Assembly: GCA_019321725.1 (NCBI GenBank)
Contig: CM033121.1
Location: 9,610,001 to 9,674,000 of the forward strand
Length of the DNA stretch: 64,000 bases
DNA from: Paulownia fortunei
Taxonomy: Eukaryota > Streptophyta > Magnoliopsida > Lamiales > Paulowniaceae
Direction: 5' to 3'
In this document: in pieces, positions 34,994 to 46,132 of the stretch
How the letters are laid out: each line of letters begins with the position of its first letter
Numbering within the stretch: position 1 is the stretch's first letter
The notes under the pieces: generated by a model
What the model was told of the DNA's origin: nothing
The model's database searches: none
Seen by the model: the letters and a program-made list of their open reading frames with translations, nothing else
Translations under genes and position numbers: made by a program

Positions 34994-35002
34994 ATGCACT
35001 AG
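34994..35002 (+). promoter_or_regulatory. Minimal upstream ORF (Met-His-stop) in XTH leader
   Basis: An ATG-CAC-TAG lies in the predicted 5' UTR, about 80 bp before the main start. The duplicated leaders have ATG-AAC-TAA at the same place (49481, 51225, 52968), so start and stop persist although the middle codon and stop type changed. A two-codon uORF could reduce or tune translation. Confidence 0.5.
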
Positions 35003-35081
35003 AAGCTTGAAGAGGCTTCTCCTCTTTTCCCTTCGTTTCTTGCTCTAAGTTGGCCGCATTTGCATTTGCTTTTGCAGAAAG

Positions 35082-37418
35082 ATGGCTTCTCATTACTTAT
35101 GGACTCTGTCATTTGGTTTCTTGATGCTGGTCTCCGGAGCATTGGGTGCTGCACCAAGGAAACCAGTGGATGTGCCCTTTGGCAGGAACTACGTGCCCAC
35201 ATGGGCTTTTGATCACATCAAGTACAACAATGGTGGCTCAGAGATCCAGCTCTTTCTTGACAAGTACACTGGTAAAAATTGCTCATATGGACCTTGCTTC
35301 TTTCTAGCTTCTTGCAAATGCTATTACCCTTTGGTTTGAACTTATTGAGTCTAATCTTGATATTTTTGGTTTAGGTACTGGATTCCAGTCAAAGGGTTCC
35401 TACCTATTTGGCCACTTCAGTATGAACATTAAGATGGTCCCTGGAGATTCTGCTGGCACTGTTACTGCTTTCTATGTAAGTAAATACTACTTTTTGAGCC
35501 ATGCCATAGTATATCAGTTGCTTTGGATATGCTTTTGATCATAATCTTAAACTATTACTTCTCTTCTTTTGGCTGGAAGAGCATATGACAAAGACTATTA
35601 TTACCTTTTCTTGGAAAAGTGACCATTTCTGATTTCCTTTTGTGCCCATTTGTGCTCTTTCATTTGTTCATTAGCTGGAAATCCTGCTGAGGAGATAACT
35701 ATTTCAGAAAGATCGATTTTGTTTTTCACCCCTCATATGTAGTTCTTATGGGCATGTTTGAGTAATTTACTTTTATTCTTTTCTTTCTTCCTTTGATTTA
35801 TGGGGGCCGTGCAGCTATCTTCTCAAAACTCAGAGCATGATGAAATAGACTTTGAGTTCTTGGGGAACAGAACTGGGCAGCCATACATCTTGCAGACCAA
35901 TGTATACACAGGAGGGAAAGGAGACAAAGAGCACAGGATTTATCTTTGGTTTGATCCAACAAAAGAGTACCACGCCTACTCTGTCTTGTGGAATCTCTAC
36001 CAGATTGTGTAAGTTTACTTGTGGCTTCTACATCTCTTCTTTATTTGAGAGCATTTAAGCCCTTCATTGCATCTTAATAACTTACCAAACACTAAGCTGG
36101 CTGGTGCCTGGTTTTACTTCCGTTGCTGTTAATTTACTCCTATTTTACCTAGTACTTATAGTATTCAGATGCATGAGCTGATGAGTGAATAGCAATAGTG
36201 TCTAATTGAGCTGCTATTCTCGTGTAGGAAACCTTAATGAGTTTGCTTTATTTATTTATCTTTTCATGACGAAAGAAAAGTAGCCACTACTCTTATGTGA
36301 GAACTGGAAACCCATTGGGCACGCCTAATAGCCCACACTTAGTGTGCGCCTAGTTATGGACAAAAAAAATCTGTGGACTGGCCCAGGGGACAGGTTGCTT
36401 TATTTTTTGTTTTGAGTTCCTGATAATGAATATTGTTTATTTTCCACAGCTTAATTCTTGTTTGTCTGAATTTCCTGTGGCTAATTGCTGGTGATATCTA
36501 CTCTCCACTTATAATCAACATCTTTTTGACTTGAGGTCTATGGCATGTGATTAAGGGGGCCGACCAGATTTGGTTTGTTCATTTATGAATGAAATTTAAA
36601 TTTAACATAATGACTATCAAGAGTTGGTTTCATCTGTATCTACCTCATGTATTTTTCTGGTGGGATATATTTAAGTAGTCAGGATCATGTGCGGCTTTTG
36701 ACTTTCTAGGGCCATTAGCATTTTAATTTTTGCTCTTATCCCCGCTGATTGAGGAAGATATCAAACAGGAAAATCTTGGAAAAACTCCAAACAAAACTGA
36801 AACAGACTAAACAATGTGGTGGTCTCGTCTAGTGGGTTTGAATTTTTTTATCGATACTATCCTTCTTTTTAACACCTTTGATTCCCACCCAAAAACATCT
36901 GAATTACTTTTGCTCAAAAGTATTTACAAAGGCATGGATAGATAATTTATTTCAGTCTTTTGGCTAAAAGTATATGTTATGACATGACATGATTCTTGAT
37001 TGATGTGGGGACGCACAGATTCTTCGTGGACGATGTGCCAATCAGAGTGTTCAAGAACAGCAATGATTTGGGAGTGAAATTTCCATTCAACCAGCCCATG
37101 AAGATATACTCGAGCCTGTGGAACGCAGACGACTGGGCCACAAGGGGTGGGCTTGAGAAGACTGACTGGTCCAAGGCTCCATTTGTGGCCTCTTACAAGG
37201 GCTTCCATGTTGACGGTTGTGAGGCCACAGTCCAGGCCAAGTTCTGTGACACTCAGGGCAAGCGCTGGTGGGATCAGAAGGAATTTCAGGACCTTGATTC
37301 ATTCCAATGGCGTCGTCTCCGTTGGGTTCGTGACAAGTACACCATTTACAACTACTGCACTGATCGGTCCAGGTACCCCATTGTTCCGCCCGAGTGCAAG
37401 AGAGACAGAGACATATGA
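35082..37418 (+). CDS. XTH5: Xyloglucan endotransglucosylase/hydrolase, Arabidopsis XTH5-like
   Basis: Exons 35082-35271, 35375-35475, 35815-36008 and 37019-37418 (190, 101, 194, 400 nt) join to a 294-residue protein; all introns are GT-AG. XTHs (GH16) cut xyloglucan and rejoin it to another chain in the cell wall, loosening or strengthening it during growth. A signal peptide covers about residues 1-22 ([18 protein letters not shown]). The catalytic motif [10 protein letters not shown] has nucleophile Glu107 and acid/base Glu111, followed by N-glycosylation site Asn115 (NRT), as in most XTHs. [16 protein letters not shown] and the C-terminal XET domain with [14 protein letters not shown] are present. 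[16 protein letters not shown] and [15 protein letters not shown] match Arabidopsis XTH5 (group I) closely from memory. Start chosen as the first ATG giving a signal peptide. Length fits the family (about 290). The gene looks intact. Downstream exon 4 was not copied into the second segment. Confidence 0.95.
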
Positions 37419-37929
37419 TGTGCTTTGCTACATCCACAGCTATTACTTGTTGCATGATATATATTCATTTTCGAGTCCCCCTTGAATGTATAAGCCTATT
37501 TACTACCAGTTACTTCATATGTTGAGAGAGAGATACAGACAGCCGCAGCATGTGAAGTCCCAACAGCAGATCTCACTTTCCAGGGCTTTTTATGGCTGCT
37601 GATTCATTTCTTTATACTATGTCATGTTAAGGTGTCAGCTGCTTCCCTCCATCCCTTTGATATTTTATCTATCTTCTGTTTGTTCAGATTTGGTTTGTTG
37701 AATATCAACCAGTATCCTCATGATGCTGATTGAATTTCTTATCACATGGACCCATCACTCATGGTTTCTTCCAACTGTTGTATCATTTCATATAACTAGT
37801 CAAAGTATATTTATTTTATAAGTGGTCACTGAAACCCCCATGTTCTCCCAAATTAACCCCTGTTGTATCAGGGGCAAACACAACTTGCACATCTAAAGGC
37901 TAAGAAAACAAACCCACGAATAAAACAGG
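37419..37929 (+). other. 3' UTR and downstream of XTH
   Basis: No coding signal. AATAAA is not obvious near the stop; T-rich and TTGT-type strings (37590-37710) may serve polyadenylation. Confidence 0.4.
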
Positions 37930-38230
37930 CAGGGGTGGGCATTCTGGTTCTTGGTCTCGACCCAATTCGATTTGATATTACCCTATTGGGTTGACTCTTT
38001 TGAAAAATTAAATTGGATAGTTTTAATATTACCCGATCAGATATTCAATATGTTAAAAAAAAATTAAAAATTAAGTTTTAATATAAAAACTAGACTTCTT
38101 TCTGCATTTTCCATTGCCCCCTACATTGCATAGTAGCACTTTATCTTTATATTCCCATTTTAACTATTTTTAACTCTCAAAGTAGAAGAATAGATATTCC
38201 TAACTCTCATGTAGAAGAAGAAGAAAAGAT

Positions 38231-38310
38231 GGTGGATGGTTGAACAAGAAGAAGAAAAGGAAAGAAAAAGAAAAAAGAAAAGGAGGAAAATAGAAAAAAT
38301 AAATAGAGAG

Positions 38311-38345
<35 letters not shown>

Positions 38346-38356
38346 GAGGCTGATGG
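38231..38356. repeat. Polypurine tandem repeat, left part, with (GA)n
   Basis: The stretch from gtggatggttgaacaagaag to gaggctgatgg recurs at 40587-40680, right of the solo LTR. The pre-insertion site was a two-copy tandem repeat of about 150 bp. It holds an uninterrupted GA microsatellite (38304-38346, one slip). Confidence 0.65.
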
Positions 38357-40554
38357 TGTTGGGTTCGCTATAATCGCAGCGGTACATGTAGCGAAAAATT
38401 AAAATTTTTATCAAACATAAATTTAACTCATTTGATTCGAAAACGATTTTAACGATCGCGCTTATTCAAATAAATATATAAATAAATATAAAATCAGATT
38501 ATACCTTTTGTGCACTTCGGTTATTGTAGGGAATGAAATAATCAATTGCTTATCCTGGACTATCAGAATTCACAGGGATCCAAGTGTCTCCCCTCTATCA
38601 GGTCTACAATACGGAAGAACAACACCAATCAATAGGATTCGTTAGTATCTTTTTAATTATTTACTAATTTAGAATCGGAGTAAATTTTCAAGAATAATAA
38701 AGATTGATTCTTTAAGTTTTTGAAACAATAATATGAAGAGAATGACAAGAAACTGATTTTTTTTTTTTTTTTTTTTCTTTTATTGGAGAGCAAAAATAGA
38801 AGACTTTAAGCAAAATAATTTTTGTTCAATTTTTTTTGAATTTATTATGAAATTTTCATCCCTCATATATATAGGGCTGAAAATTTTAATTCATCTCCAA
38901 CTATTGAAAAGTTTTTCAATTTTGAACTATTTCAAAACCTTATCTTGGAAGGATTCCAAATCTTTCAAAAACTCTTCTCTTTCTCTCTCATATTGTATGT
39001 GGACTAATTTGAGACTACATTAATCATCAAAATTGTCTACATATATTGTTGATATTAATTTGAACTTTTCAAATAATATCAAGATAGATATATAGCATAT
39101 ATATATATATATACTATAATTATATTTATACATAAATTAAATCTTAGTGGCCGATTTTATCCTATAAAATTGATCACTATATTTATTTATCTATAAATAT
39201 GTTAATTAAATAAATCATATTTATTTAATTTATTCTCTTCATATTTTAGTGGGCTTTTTAAGTGATTCACATTAATTTTGGGTTTGGACTCAAAAATTCC
39301 CAAATCAATTCAATTCCAATTTAATCAATCCAATTGATTAATTTAATTTACTCCATTTGGGCTTCCTAATCAAATTAAGTCCAATTAAATAATCCAATTA
39401 TGTAATTGAATAATTAATTTAATTATTAAATTAAATAAAACCCTTAATTAATTTCCAACAATTGGATAAAATCTAAAATTAGAAATGTTACTTTCCATAA
39501 AGATGTGTGACCCTTTTAGGTTCACTACTAAACTACTAGAGTTTGCAATATTTGCAACTTATGAATAACAATTATTCCAATTAATTAATTCAATTAATTA
39601 ATCCGTTTGGAATCAACTCCTTAGTTCTAAAAATCTTACTATCTATGAAAACACCTAACAAATAATCATGGCAAACTAGTTTTAAGTGAAATAGCGAGTA
39701 AACCTATTTCAGTTGCGAGTACCATACACGTACGGTCCTTTCGACAGGTAATCTCCTGATTGAATTTAAGGTATGGATTATAAGTCGAAACCCTAAATGA
39801 TTCAATAACTGTGATCCCATTTCAAGTTCTAATGATTCTAGATGAATCACGATTCATCCTGCCTTGGCCAAGGTCTTTGAATCACGAACTATGAAAACAT
39901 AGGAGATTCTCTTGTTTAAAAAGACAAATGTCAAATTCTATATTGTCTATTGACAAACCTCCATGCACATCAGTGCAACACCCAACATACCCCCTTTGTG
40001 ATTGTCAAGCAATCAGAAGATATGTCAAAGTGCTGCAAGATGCACATAAGGCTACCATAGTGCCTCAAGTCTGAGGACTAGTCGTGTACTATCGCAACAC
40101 AGAAATTCTTGTTTCGACGGCCAAAGCCTCCAACTAAGAATTTCTTGCGGGTCATGTTCGGTGTACTTATTCCCTAATAAGCAACCACATACATACACTT
40201 ACGTCTCTACGCTAATGCCAATAAAATGTGACATTCTCATCTCACTAGTATGCATCATACGTGCGAGTCTTACTGAACTATTTGATGTCCCATCTCAAAA
40301 AACTCTTGACTCGTAACTTATTTAAGACCAAAGACTTAGAGACATATTTCATAATCGCCATCATATGTGCGATCATGTCCCATAACTATATTTGATTTAA
40401 AGACTTTATTTAATGTGCATAAATAAAAGATGCAAGACATAAGATCAAAATAATGCCTTTTTATTAATATAATTCCCAATAAAATTGTCTTTACAAAAGC
40501 AAAAGAGTATAATACATCTAATCCAATTGAGGTGTTGGGTATTTTACTCTAACA
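38357..40554 (-). mobile_element. Copia-type solo LTR, 2,198 bp
   Basis: Starts TGTTGGGTTCGC and ends CTCTAACA on plus, with a perfect 5-bp target duplication GATGG on both sides (38352-38356 and 40555-40559). The element is oriented minus: at 43857 the same terminus (tgttagaataggatgccc) follows a Copia RNase H and polypurine tract on plus, which fixes where the LTR begins. No internal coding region remains, so it is a solo LTR left by recombination. The perfect duplication suggests a recent insertion. AT microsatellites and a T17 run lie inside. Confidence 0.85.
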
Positions 40555-40840
40555 GATGGGGGAAGACAATGATGATTGAGACGGTGGATGGTTGAACAAC
40601 AAGAAGAAAATGAAAGAAAAAGAAAAAATAAAAGGAGGAAAATAGAAAAAATAAATAAAGAGAGAAAGAATGCTGATGGGGGAAGACAATGATAATTGAG
40701 AACAAGAAGGAAAAAAAGAGAAGAATTGAAGAAGAACAAAGAAAAAAAAAAGAGAACAAAAAAAAAGAAGAAAAAGAAACGTGGACAAAGAAAAAAGAAG
40801 GAAGAAAAAGAAATGAAGCATATAGAATGATGGTGGGTTT
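40555..40840. repeat. Polypurine stretch right of solo LTR
   Basis: A-G-rich tract with the second copy of the 150-bp repeat and a partial third (gctgatgggggaagacaatg at 40670-40690). Minus-strand open frames here are Phe-rich low complexity and not genes. Confidence 0.6.
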
Positions 40841-41930
40841 ATGACTTTTTTGCCATTTTCATCTTCAATATTCATTTTATTTTCATTTTTATTTTCATTT
40901 TTCATTTTGAACTTTCAAATTTTTTTAAAGCAAATGAGTGAAGGAAACAAATCCCCAAAGACTGGTAAAATATCTAACTCTCATAAGAATAAAAATAAGT
41001 TTAATGCATCTGATTTCAAGAAAAATAGGGGAATTCAATACAGGAAATGTGAAAGATTTAGCCACATTCAAGCTGAGTGTGCTAACACCTTAAAGAAAAT
41101 AGGCAGATCACTTAACACCACTTGGAGTGATGGATATTCTGAATGCAGCCAAGAGGAATAAGAACATGTTAACAATCACGTTGCACTTACCTCAATCACC
41201 CTGAAAATAGAGAAACAAACAAAAACATTGGATGTTCCAAAGGATGTTGTTAGAAATGTTGCAACATCTCACTAGTATAAGTAATTTATTTTTCCCTAAA
41301 AAATATGTCTAAATTCTATTTTTTTTTGTAGATACAGATTCTGATGAAAATAGTGATCATGAATGACCTAGTATTGAGGAAATTCAAAGCAAGTATCTAG
41401 AGATGTTTAAGAATTGGCTTAAAGTGTGCAAAACTAATGAAGGGCTTGTTAAATTAATTGCTATCTTGACAAAGAAAAAATGAGACACTCAAAGGTGATG
41501 TGATCAGATTTGAACTTCTGGCCTATGAAAGAATACATGAACTTGATAGAGTCAAGAAGGAACTTGAGAACACAATGAAGCCTGTAAGAAATTTGAATTC
41601 TGGAATATCTCAATTGGATGAAATTCTTTCCATTCGACAGTATAGTGGAAATCATGTTGGTTTAGGATATCCAAGTGGAGATTCATTCTCAAAAGGTACA
41701 AAATTGTAGAACCTAGGTAAAAGTTCTAAAACAATTTTTGTAAAGAAAATTGTTAAGTGTGAATCTATGTTTAAATCTGTTAAGAAGGTCTGGTCAAAGA
41801 GATAGAGACATAAACCTAGAAGGTTTGTTCCTACTTGTATTTTTGTTAATTATCTGGGCATATTAGACCTAACTGTTTCAAATATAAAAAAGGCTTTGAT
41901 CAATGGCATAAGAAATTATTCAATGTTTTC
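40841..41930 (+). pseudogene. Copia gag fragment with zinc knuckle (second copy)
   Basis: The frame at 40934-41158 encodes MSEGNKSPKTGKISNSHKNK, then FKKNRGIQYRKCERFSHIQA and ECANTL. This is a gag zinc knuckle relic in which the first Cys of CX2C is Tyr and the loop is ERFSHIQAEC. It continues as frame-broken charged helices (SQLDEILSIRQYSG, about 41610-41650). It aligns with 4040-4965 and ends at the same point, at 'tagagtgtttt'. Pol is absent. Confidence 0.6.
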
Positions 41931-42111
41931 TAGAGTGTTTTATTTTATTTTTTGATTTAATTTTTTTTTAAAAAATACCCAATACCCGACTTGTTTGGGT
42001 AATTGATTATGTCGGGTCAAGATCGAGTAGCAAATTTTGCTACCTGATAAATTTGGTACCTGACCTGAACTACTTGAACCTAAATTATATCCGACTTGAT
42101 GCCCACCCCTA

Positions 42112-42335
42112 CAAATAGGTAGCATGATTTTTTTTTATATTTAAAAATATAAATGTATCTTGATCAAAAAGTGTTATATAAGTACTCTGGGCATCCCCAT
42201 GCTTACATAAGTGGGAAACAACAAGTTAAAGTCCCCTAGCTAGAGATTCAAATTAGATTAAACATGAGAATACAAGGTGAACATAACTTTGTCATGTGTT
42301 TTAATCCTACAAATGATGTTGTCTGTCTAGGGTCT
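42112..42335. other. Short spacer
   Basis: No feature seen. Confidence 0.4.
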
Positions 42336-42640
42336 AAGATCTAAAAAATCTTCATGTTTCTTGTAGTCCAAATCTGGTATATAATGCAAGTAAGTGTTAT
42401 TCTCTTAGTTTTTGCTTTGCTAAGATATCCCTTAGGCTTCCTTTTTGATCTATTTCAATGCACTGACAATCGTCTGACATTAATCTTGTGATGCCCAACC
42501 TCTAATTTATCTCCAAATGGCAAAACTCATAGTGCATTGAAAGAAAATGTGTTGCGATGATTCCTCCAATGATCCATGAATAGCACATTCTCAATCAATC
42601 TCCATTTATTATATATTATCTTTGGTGAGTAGTCTGGATT
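42336..42640 (-). pseudogene. LINE zf-RVT / C-terminal relic
   Basis: Minus-strand translation near 42600-42340 reads CAIHGSLEESSQHIFFQC, then MSFAIWR-stop-IRGW, then SALK-stop-IKKEA. This matches the zinc-binding region near the end of plant L1-type ORF2 ('C..C....ES..HLFF.C......W..i..wl.......ALkwikKEa'). The same motif in better shape lies in the LINEs at 59130 and 61840. Several stops, no other LINE part nearby. Confidence 0.65.
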
Positions 42641-42835
42641 TTGCATTTAGCAAAAGGAGGAAGGCATGTTTCGGAGTGATACATGAACTTCAAACTTCAG
42701 CTGCCTAATGCTTCTTAGTCTCTTTTGAATGGCAATCACCTATCTTCTGTAGAGCTACAGTGCTACAAAGCTGATGAGCTGCAGGGCTGATGAGTTGGAA
42801 AGCTGATGAGCTGCAGGGCTGAGGAGTTCTTCACC

Positions 42836-43760
42836 TATTTTTGCTCAAATTTTTGTTTAAAGTTTTTGAATTGAATTATGTAATTTTCATCCCTCATATA
42901 TATAGGGCTGAAAATTTTAATCCTTTTTAAACTCTTGAAAAGTTTTTCTATTTTGAACTACTTCAAAACCTTATCTTGGAAGGATTCCAAATCTTCCAAG
43001 AACTCTTCTATTTTTACTCTTCTATTATATGTGGACTAATTTGAGACTACATTAATCATCAAAATTGTCTACATACATTGTTGATATTAATTTGAACTCT
43101 TCAAATAATATCAAGATAGATATATATCATATATATATATATTCAAAACCTTATCTTGAAGGATTCCAAATCTTCCAAGAACTCTTCTTTTTTCACTCTT
43201 CTATTGTATGTGAACTAATTTGAGACTACATTAATCATCAAAATTATCTACATACATTGTTGATATTAATTTGAACTCTTCAAATAATATCAACATAGAT
43301 ATATATCATATATATATACTATAATTATATTTATACATAAATTAAATCTTAGTGGCCTATTTTATCATATAAAATTGGTCACTATATTTATTTATCTATA
43401 AATATGTTAATTAAATAAATTATATTTATTTAATATATTCTCTTCATACTTTAGTGGGCTTCTTAAGTGATCCACATTTATTTTGGACTTGAACTAAAAA
43501 ATTCCCAAATCAATTCAATTGATTCAATCCCAATTTAATCAATCCAATTGATTAATTTAATTTACTCCAATTGGGCTTCCTAATCAAATTAGGTCCAATT
43601 AAATAATCCAATTACTTAATTGAATAATTTAATTTAACTATTAAATTAAATAGAATTCTTAATTAATTTATCAGTATTAATTAATTAATTTCCAACCATT
43701 GGATAAAATCTAAAATTAGAAATGTTACTTTCCATAAAGATGTGTGACATTCTTAGGTTC
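42836..43760 (-). repeat. Partial LTR of the same family, with a 180-bp tandem duplication
   Basis: Matches positions 38815-39520 of the solo LTR. A 180-bp block starting ttcaaaaccttatcttg at 42962 is repeated at 43142. It stops abruptly near 43760, where it meets a plus-oriented Copia end. Confidence 0.75.
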
Positions 43761-43761
43761 A

Positions 43762-43842
43762 CTTACTAAGCCCTTAGCACAGAAGATATTCGACGGGCAT
43801 CTTGAGAAGATGGGCCTTAGATATATGGGTAATTGGAGTTAG
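43762..43842 (+). pseudogene. C-terminus of Copia RNase H
   Basis: LTKPLAQKIFDGHLEKMGLR ending YMGNWS and a stop is the classic Copia polyprotein C-terminus ('DPLTKpl....F..h...mGl'). Only the last 26 codons remain. It is followed at once by a polypurine tract and an LTR start, the normal order. Confidence 0.8.
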
Positions 43843-43845
43843 GGT

Positions 43846-43856
43846 AAGTGGGAGAT
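43846..43856 (+). promoter_or_regulatory. Polypurine tract of the Copia element
   Basis: aagtgggagat directly before the LTR start TGTTAGAA, the usual plus-strand primer site of Copia elements. Confidence 0.75.
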
Positions 43857-44317
43857 TGTTAGAATAGGATGCCCAATGCCCCAATTAGATTGGGTGTATT
43901 ATACTTTTTTGCTTTTGTAAAGACGATCTTATTGAGAATCATATTAATAAAAATATATTTTTTTTATCTTATGTCTTGCATTTTTTTATTTCTGTACATT
44001 AGATAAAGTCCTTAGACCAAATTTAGCTACGGGGCATGGTCGCGCATATGATGGCGATCATGGAACATGCCTCTAAGGCTTGGTCTTAAATAAGTTCCGA
44101 GTCGAGAGCTTTTTTGACATGGGACATCAAATAGCTTAGTAAGACTCGTACATAATGCATGCTCGTGAGACGAGGATGTCACATTCCATTGACATTAGTA
44201 TAGAGACGTAAGTGCATGTATGTGGGTGCTTGTTAGGGAACAAGTACATCGAATATGGTCTGCAAGAAATTCTTAGTTGGAGGCTTTGCCTGTCGAAATA
44301 AGAATTTCTGTGTTGCA
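43857..44317 (+). repeat. Partial 3' LTR, plus orientation
   Basis: Reverse complement of 40098-40554 of the solo LTR with moderate divergence; truncated at about 44317. Confidence 0.75.
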
Positions 44318-45005
44318 AACCCACTACTAGCTCTAAAGGTATTTCTAGGTTATGTTGAGTGTTTTTCTGGTCACTTTCAACTTTTAATTCTTACATCTTT
44401 TGTTTAGGCATTCCATCTTATCTCTCCGTCTTGAGTTTTTCTCTCTTTTTTCTTTGATTCAATATATTGAACACATTTAGGACATTATTTGTAGGAGCAT
44501 TTGTTAGTAGTAGCGGTAGATGAAATAGTCTGTAGTCGAGCATAGAGGTACGAGCCATCATCCTCCATCGTCTAGGCTATCACCGGTGTCGGCCATGAGA
44601 GTGCCAACTCGCTCCCATGTAAGCTGCATGCAGCTCGCTGATATGTTCACTGGCCACACGAGTGTACAACTCACTTGCCCAGCTCACATGCAGCTCACAC
44701 ATCACGTATGTTGGTCTAGCCCACGGGGGTGACGGGATCTGTGATGCTATACCCCATTAGCTCGTGGCATAAGTTTATCATGTCGTCGTGAGTAGTGATG
44801 CTCTCTTGGGAGTTAGGTGTCATGAGTCTTGATGTTGTCCGTCTTGGGAGGATGAGTCTAGTGAGGAGGGTAGCTCCACCAATTTGAGTGAGTCTGATGA
44901 TAGGGATGATGTTCTCATTTCTGACTTGGCCTCGAATCAAATGAGGTGTTAGGGGAGCATTCTTTAGATAGTCGATCTTGAGGTTCTGAAGGGGATGATA
45001 CTCTC
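44318..45005. other. No clear gene
   Basis: Contains cagctcacatgcagctcac-type short repeats (44640-44700). It may be the 5' part of the gypsy-type ORF relic that follows. Confidence 0.35.
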
Positions 45006-45392
45006 ATGTCTATTGATGATCTTCAGTTTTTGCGTGAGGGGCTCAATTTACCTTCACGTTATGAATTGCTTCTTTCAGATGTCAGCAATATGCTTGTGAG
45101 TCCCCCAGATGGCTACTTCACTATGTGCCGTGCGTATTTCACTAGTGAGTTCACTATTCTTCTTCGTCATTTTCTTATCGAAATCGTGAGAAGTGTTGAC
45201 CTTAGTGTCATCCAACTTACTCCTAATGCGGTGTTGTATTTTGTGGGGTTTCACCATAGAATGGAGGAGTTGGGACTCCAGTATCTTTGGACAGTTTTCA
45301 CACTTTATTCATCGTGCGTCGTGTGCCTCACAAGTCTTACTTCTATTTATATCCCCACATTGGGTGTGGATTTCTATATAGTGGCCCTTTAA
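45006..45392 (+). pseudogene. 'Gypsy-type transposon' family ORF fragment
   Basis: A 128-codon frame reading LREGLNLPSRYELLLSDVSN, MLVSPPDGYFTMCRAYFTSE and VIQLTPNAVLYFVGFHHRME. This is the N-terminal pattern of the putative gypsy-type plant transposon domain: 'ip..yel..p......PP.g....y...l..gl.fPlhpf...vl....l.p.QL.PNa...l.gF'. It is the same broad family as the antisense ORF at 10205-12146, but here on plus and without other Tat parts. The frame then degrades, so it is a relic. Confidence 0.55.
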
Positions 45393-45611
45393 TCGGGGTC
45401 CTTGGAGGGAAATGTTGTTTTATGTACAGGATAGGGGATTGGGTGTGCCTATTGAGTGTAATAGTTCTTTCTCTAAGATTTGTTTAAGTGACACTTATCA
45501 CTTTGTTTGGGTGTGCCTATTATGTCGTTAAAACTATGTTTTAAGACGTTATGGAAACGATTATACTCTAGACATAGGAAATATTATATTTAAAATTAAA
45601 AAAACTTTTAA

Positions 45612-46132
45612 ATGAATTTTATAATGAATATAGTTCCAAATATGATTGACAAACAACTTAAGTTGATATACATAGAAAATAGTAGTAGTAGTAGTAGTAG
45701 TTCTAGACTTACGGCAACACAACTTTTACTTAGGGAATGGACTAAATGTCCTAGAAGATCCTTAGTTCCAGTGGGGAACTTGAAAGTTATTTTAATATTT
45801 TATTTGAGTTTAAAAAGACAAATGACGATGGAGAGTGCGATATTTTGTGATGGTGGTCGCAAAAGGAGCAAATTTATCTAATTTTGTCCGTGATGACAAA
45901 TGAGATACTTACTTCACTTGTTTCAACCGTTGCAGTGGAGCAAATTTTCAGTGCGGAAGGTAATATATTGAGTGAGAAATAATCAACATTGTCTCCTAAG
46001 AATTTAGAAGCCAAAACATGTCTTGTTGATTGGATCAAGGTCTTTGTACGAAGACAAGGTCAGCCGGATTCAGATGAAGATGAAGAAGAGGACACGGACG
46101 GAACAACGACGAGAACGAGTGTGAGTAATTGA
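45612..46132 (+). pseudogene. hAT transposase C-terminus with dimerisation domain
   Basis: Two frames: 45612-45881, with a poly-Ser run from an (AGT)7 microsatellite, and on to 46132, where LSVMTNEILTSLVSTVAVEQ then IFSAEGNILSEK, a stop, and STLSPKNLEAKTCLVDWIKV appear. This is the hAT C-terminal dimerisation region ('mardiL..pvSTVAsE..FS.ggrvl...RssL.p..veal.c..dW'). An acidic tail DSDEDEEEDTDG follows. A frameshift near 45870 and the internal stop disable it. The catalytic core is missing. Confidence 0.75.

Larger units (their letters stand above)
31905..36690 (+). repeat. Segmental duplication, copy 1 (with intact XTH)
   Basis: Collinear with 46790-54613. It starts where gtcaaatagtatggtagta matches gtcaagtagtatactagta and ends inside XTH intron 3, at tagtcaggatc in both. 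It includes about 3 kb of upstream DNA, the XTH promoter and exons 1-3. Exon 4 lies beyond the duplicated part. Divergence outside the exons is moderate, with many small indels. Confidence 0.85.
37930..42111. mobile_element. hAT-like non-autonomous shell enclosing Copia DNA
   Basis: Left end (c)aggggtgggcat at 37930 and right end atgcccacccct(a) at 42111 form a 12-bp perfect inverted repeat. Both subterminal regions carry 'gacccga/gacccaa' and 'acccgat' phrases as in plant hAT-type MITEs. The flanks AAAACAGG and CAAATAGG agree at 6 of 8 positions, a weak 8-bp target duplication. The interior is a Copia gag fragment and a later solo LTR. Either the Copia DNA inserted into the MITE, or the MITE captured it. 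Confidence 0.55.

Noticed and set aside
37087..37455. 122-codon minus-strand frame over XTH exon 4
   Set aside because: Antisense of a well-supported exon; Cys/Trp-rich and unlike any known protein.
40549..40905. Phe/Ser-rich minus-strand frames, also at 38160-38414 and 18484-18855
   Set aside because: Low-complexity translation of polypurine tracts, which lack stops on that strand by composition.
44700..44940. 74-codon minus-strand frame
   Set aside because: Lies just upstream of the plus-strand gypsy-type relic; no family features and likely a shadow.
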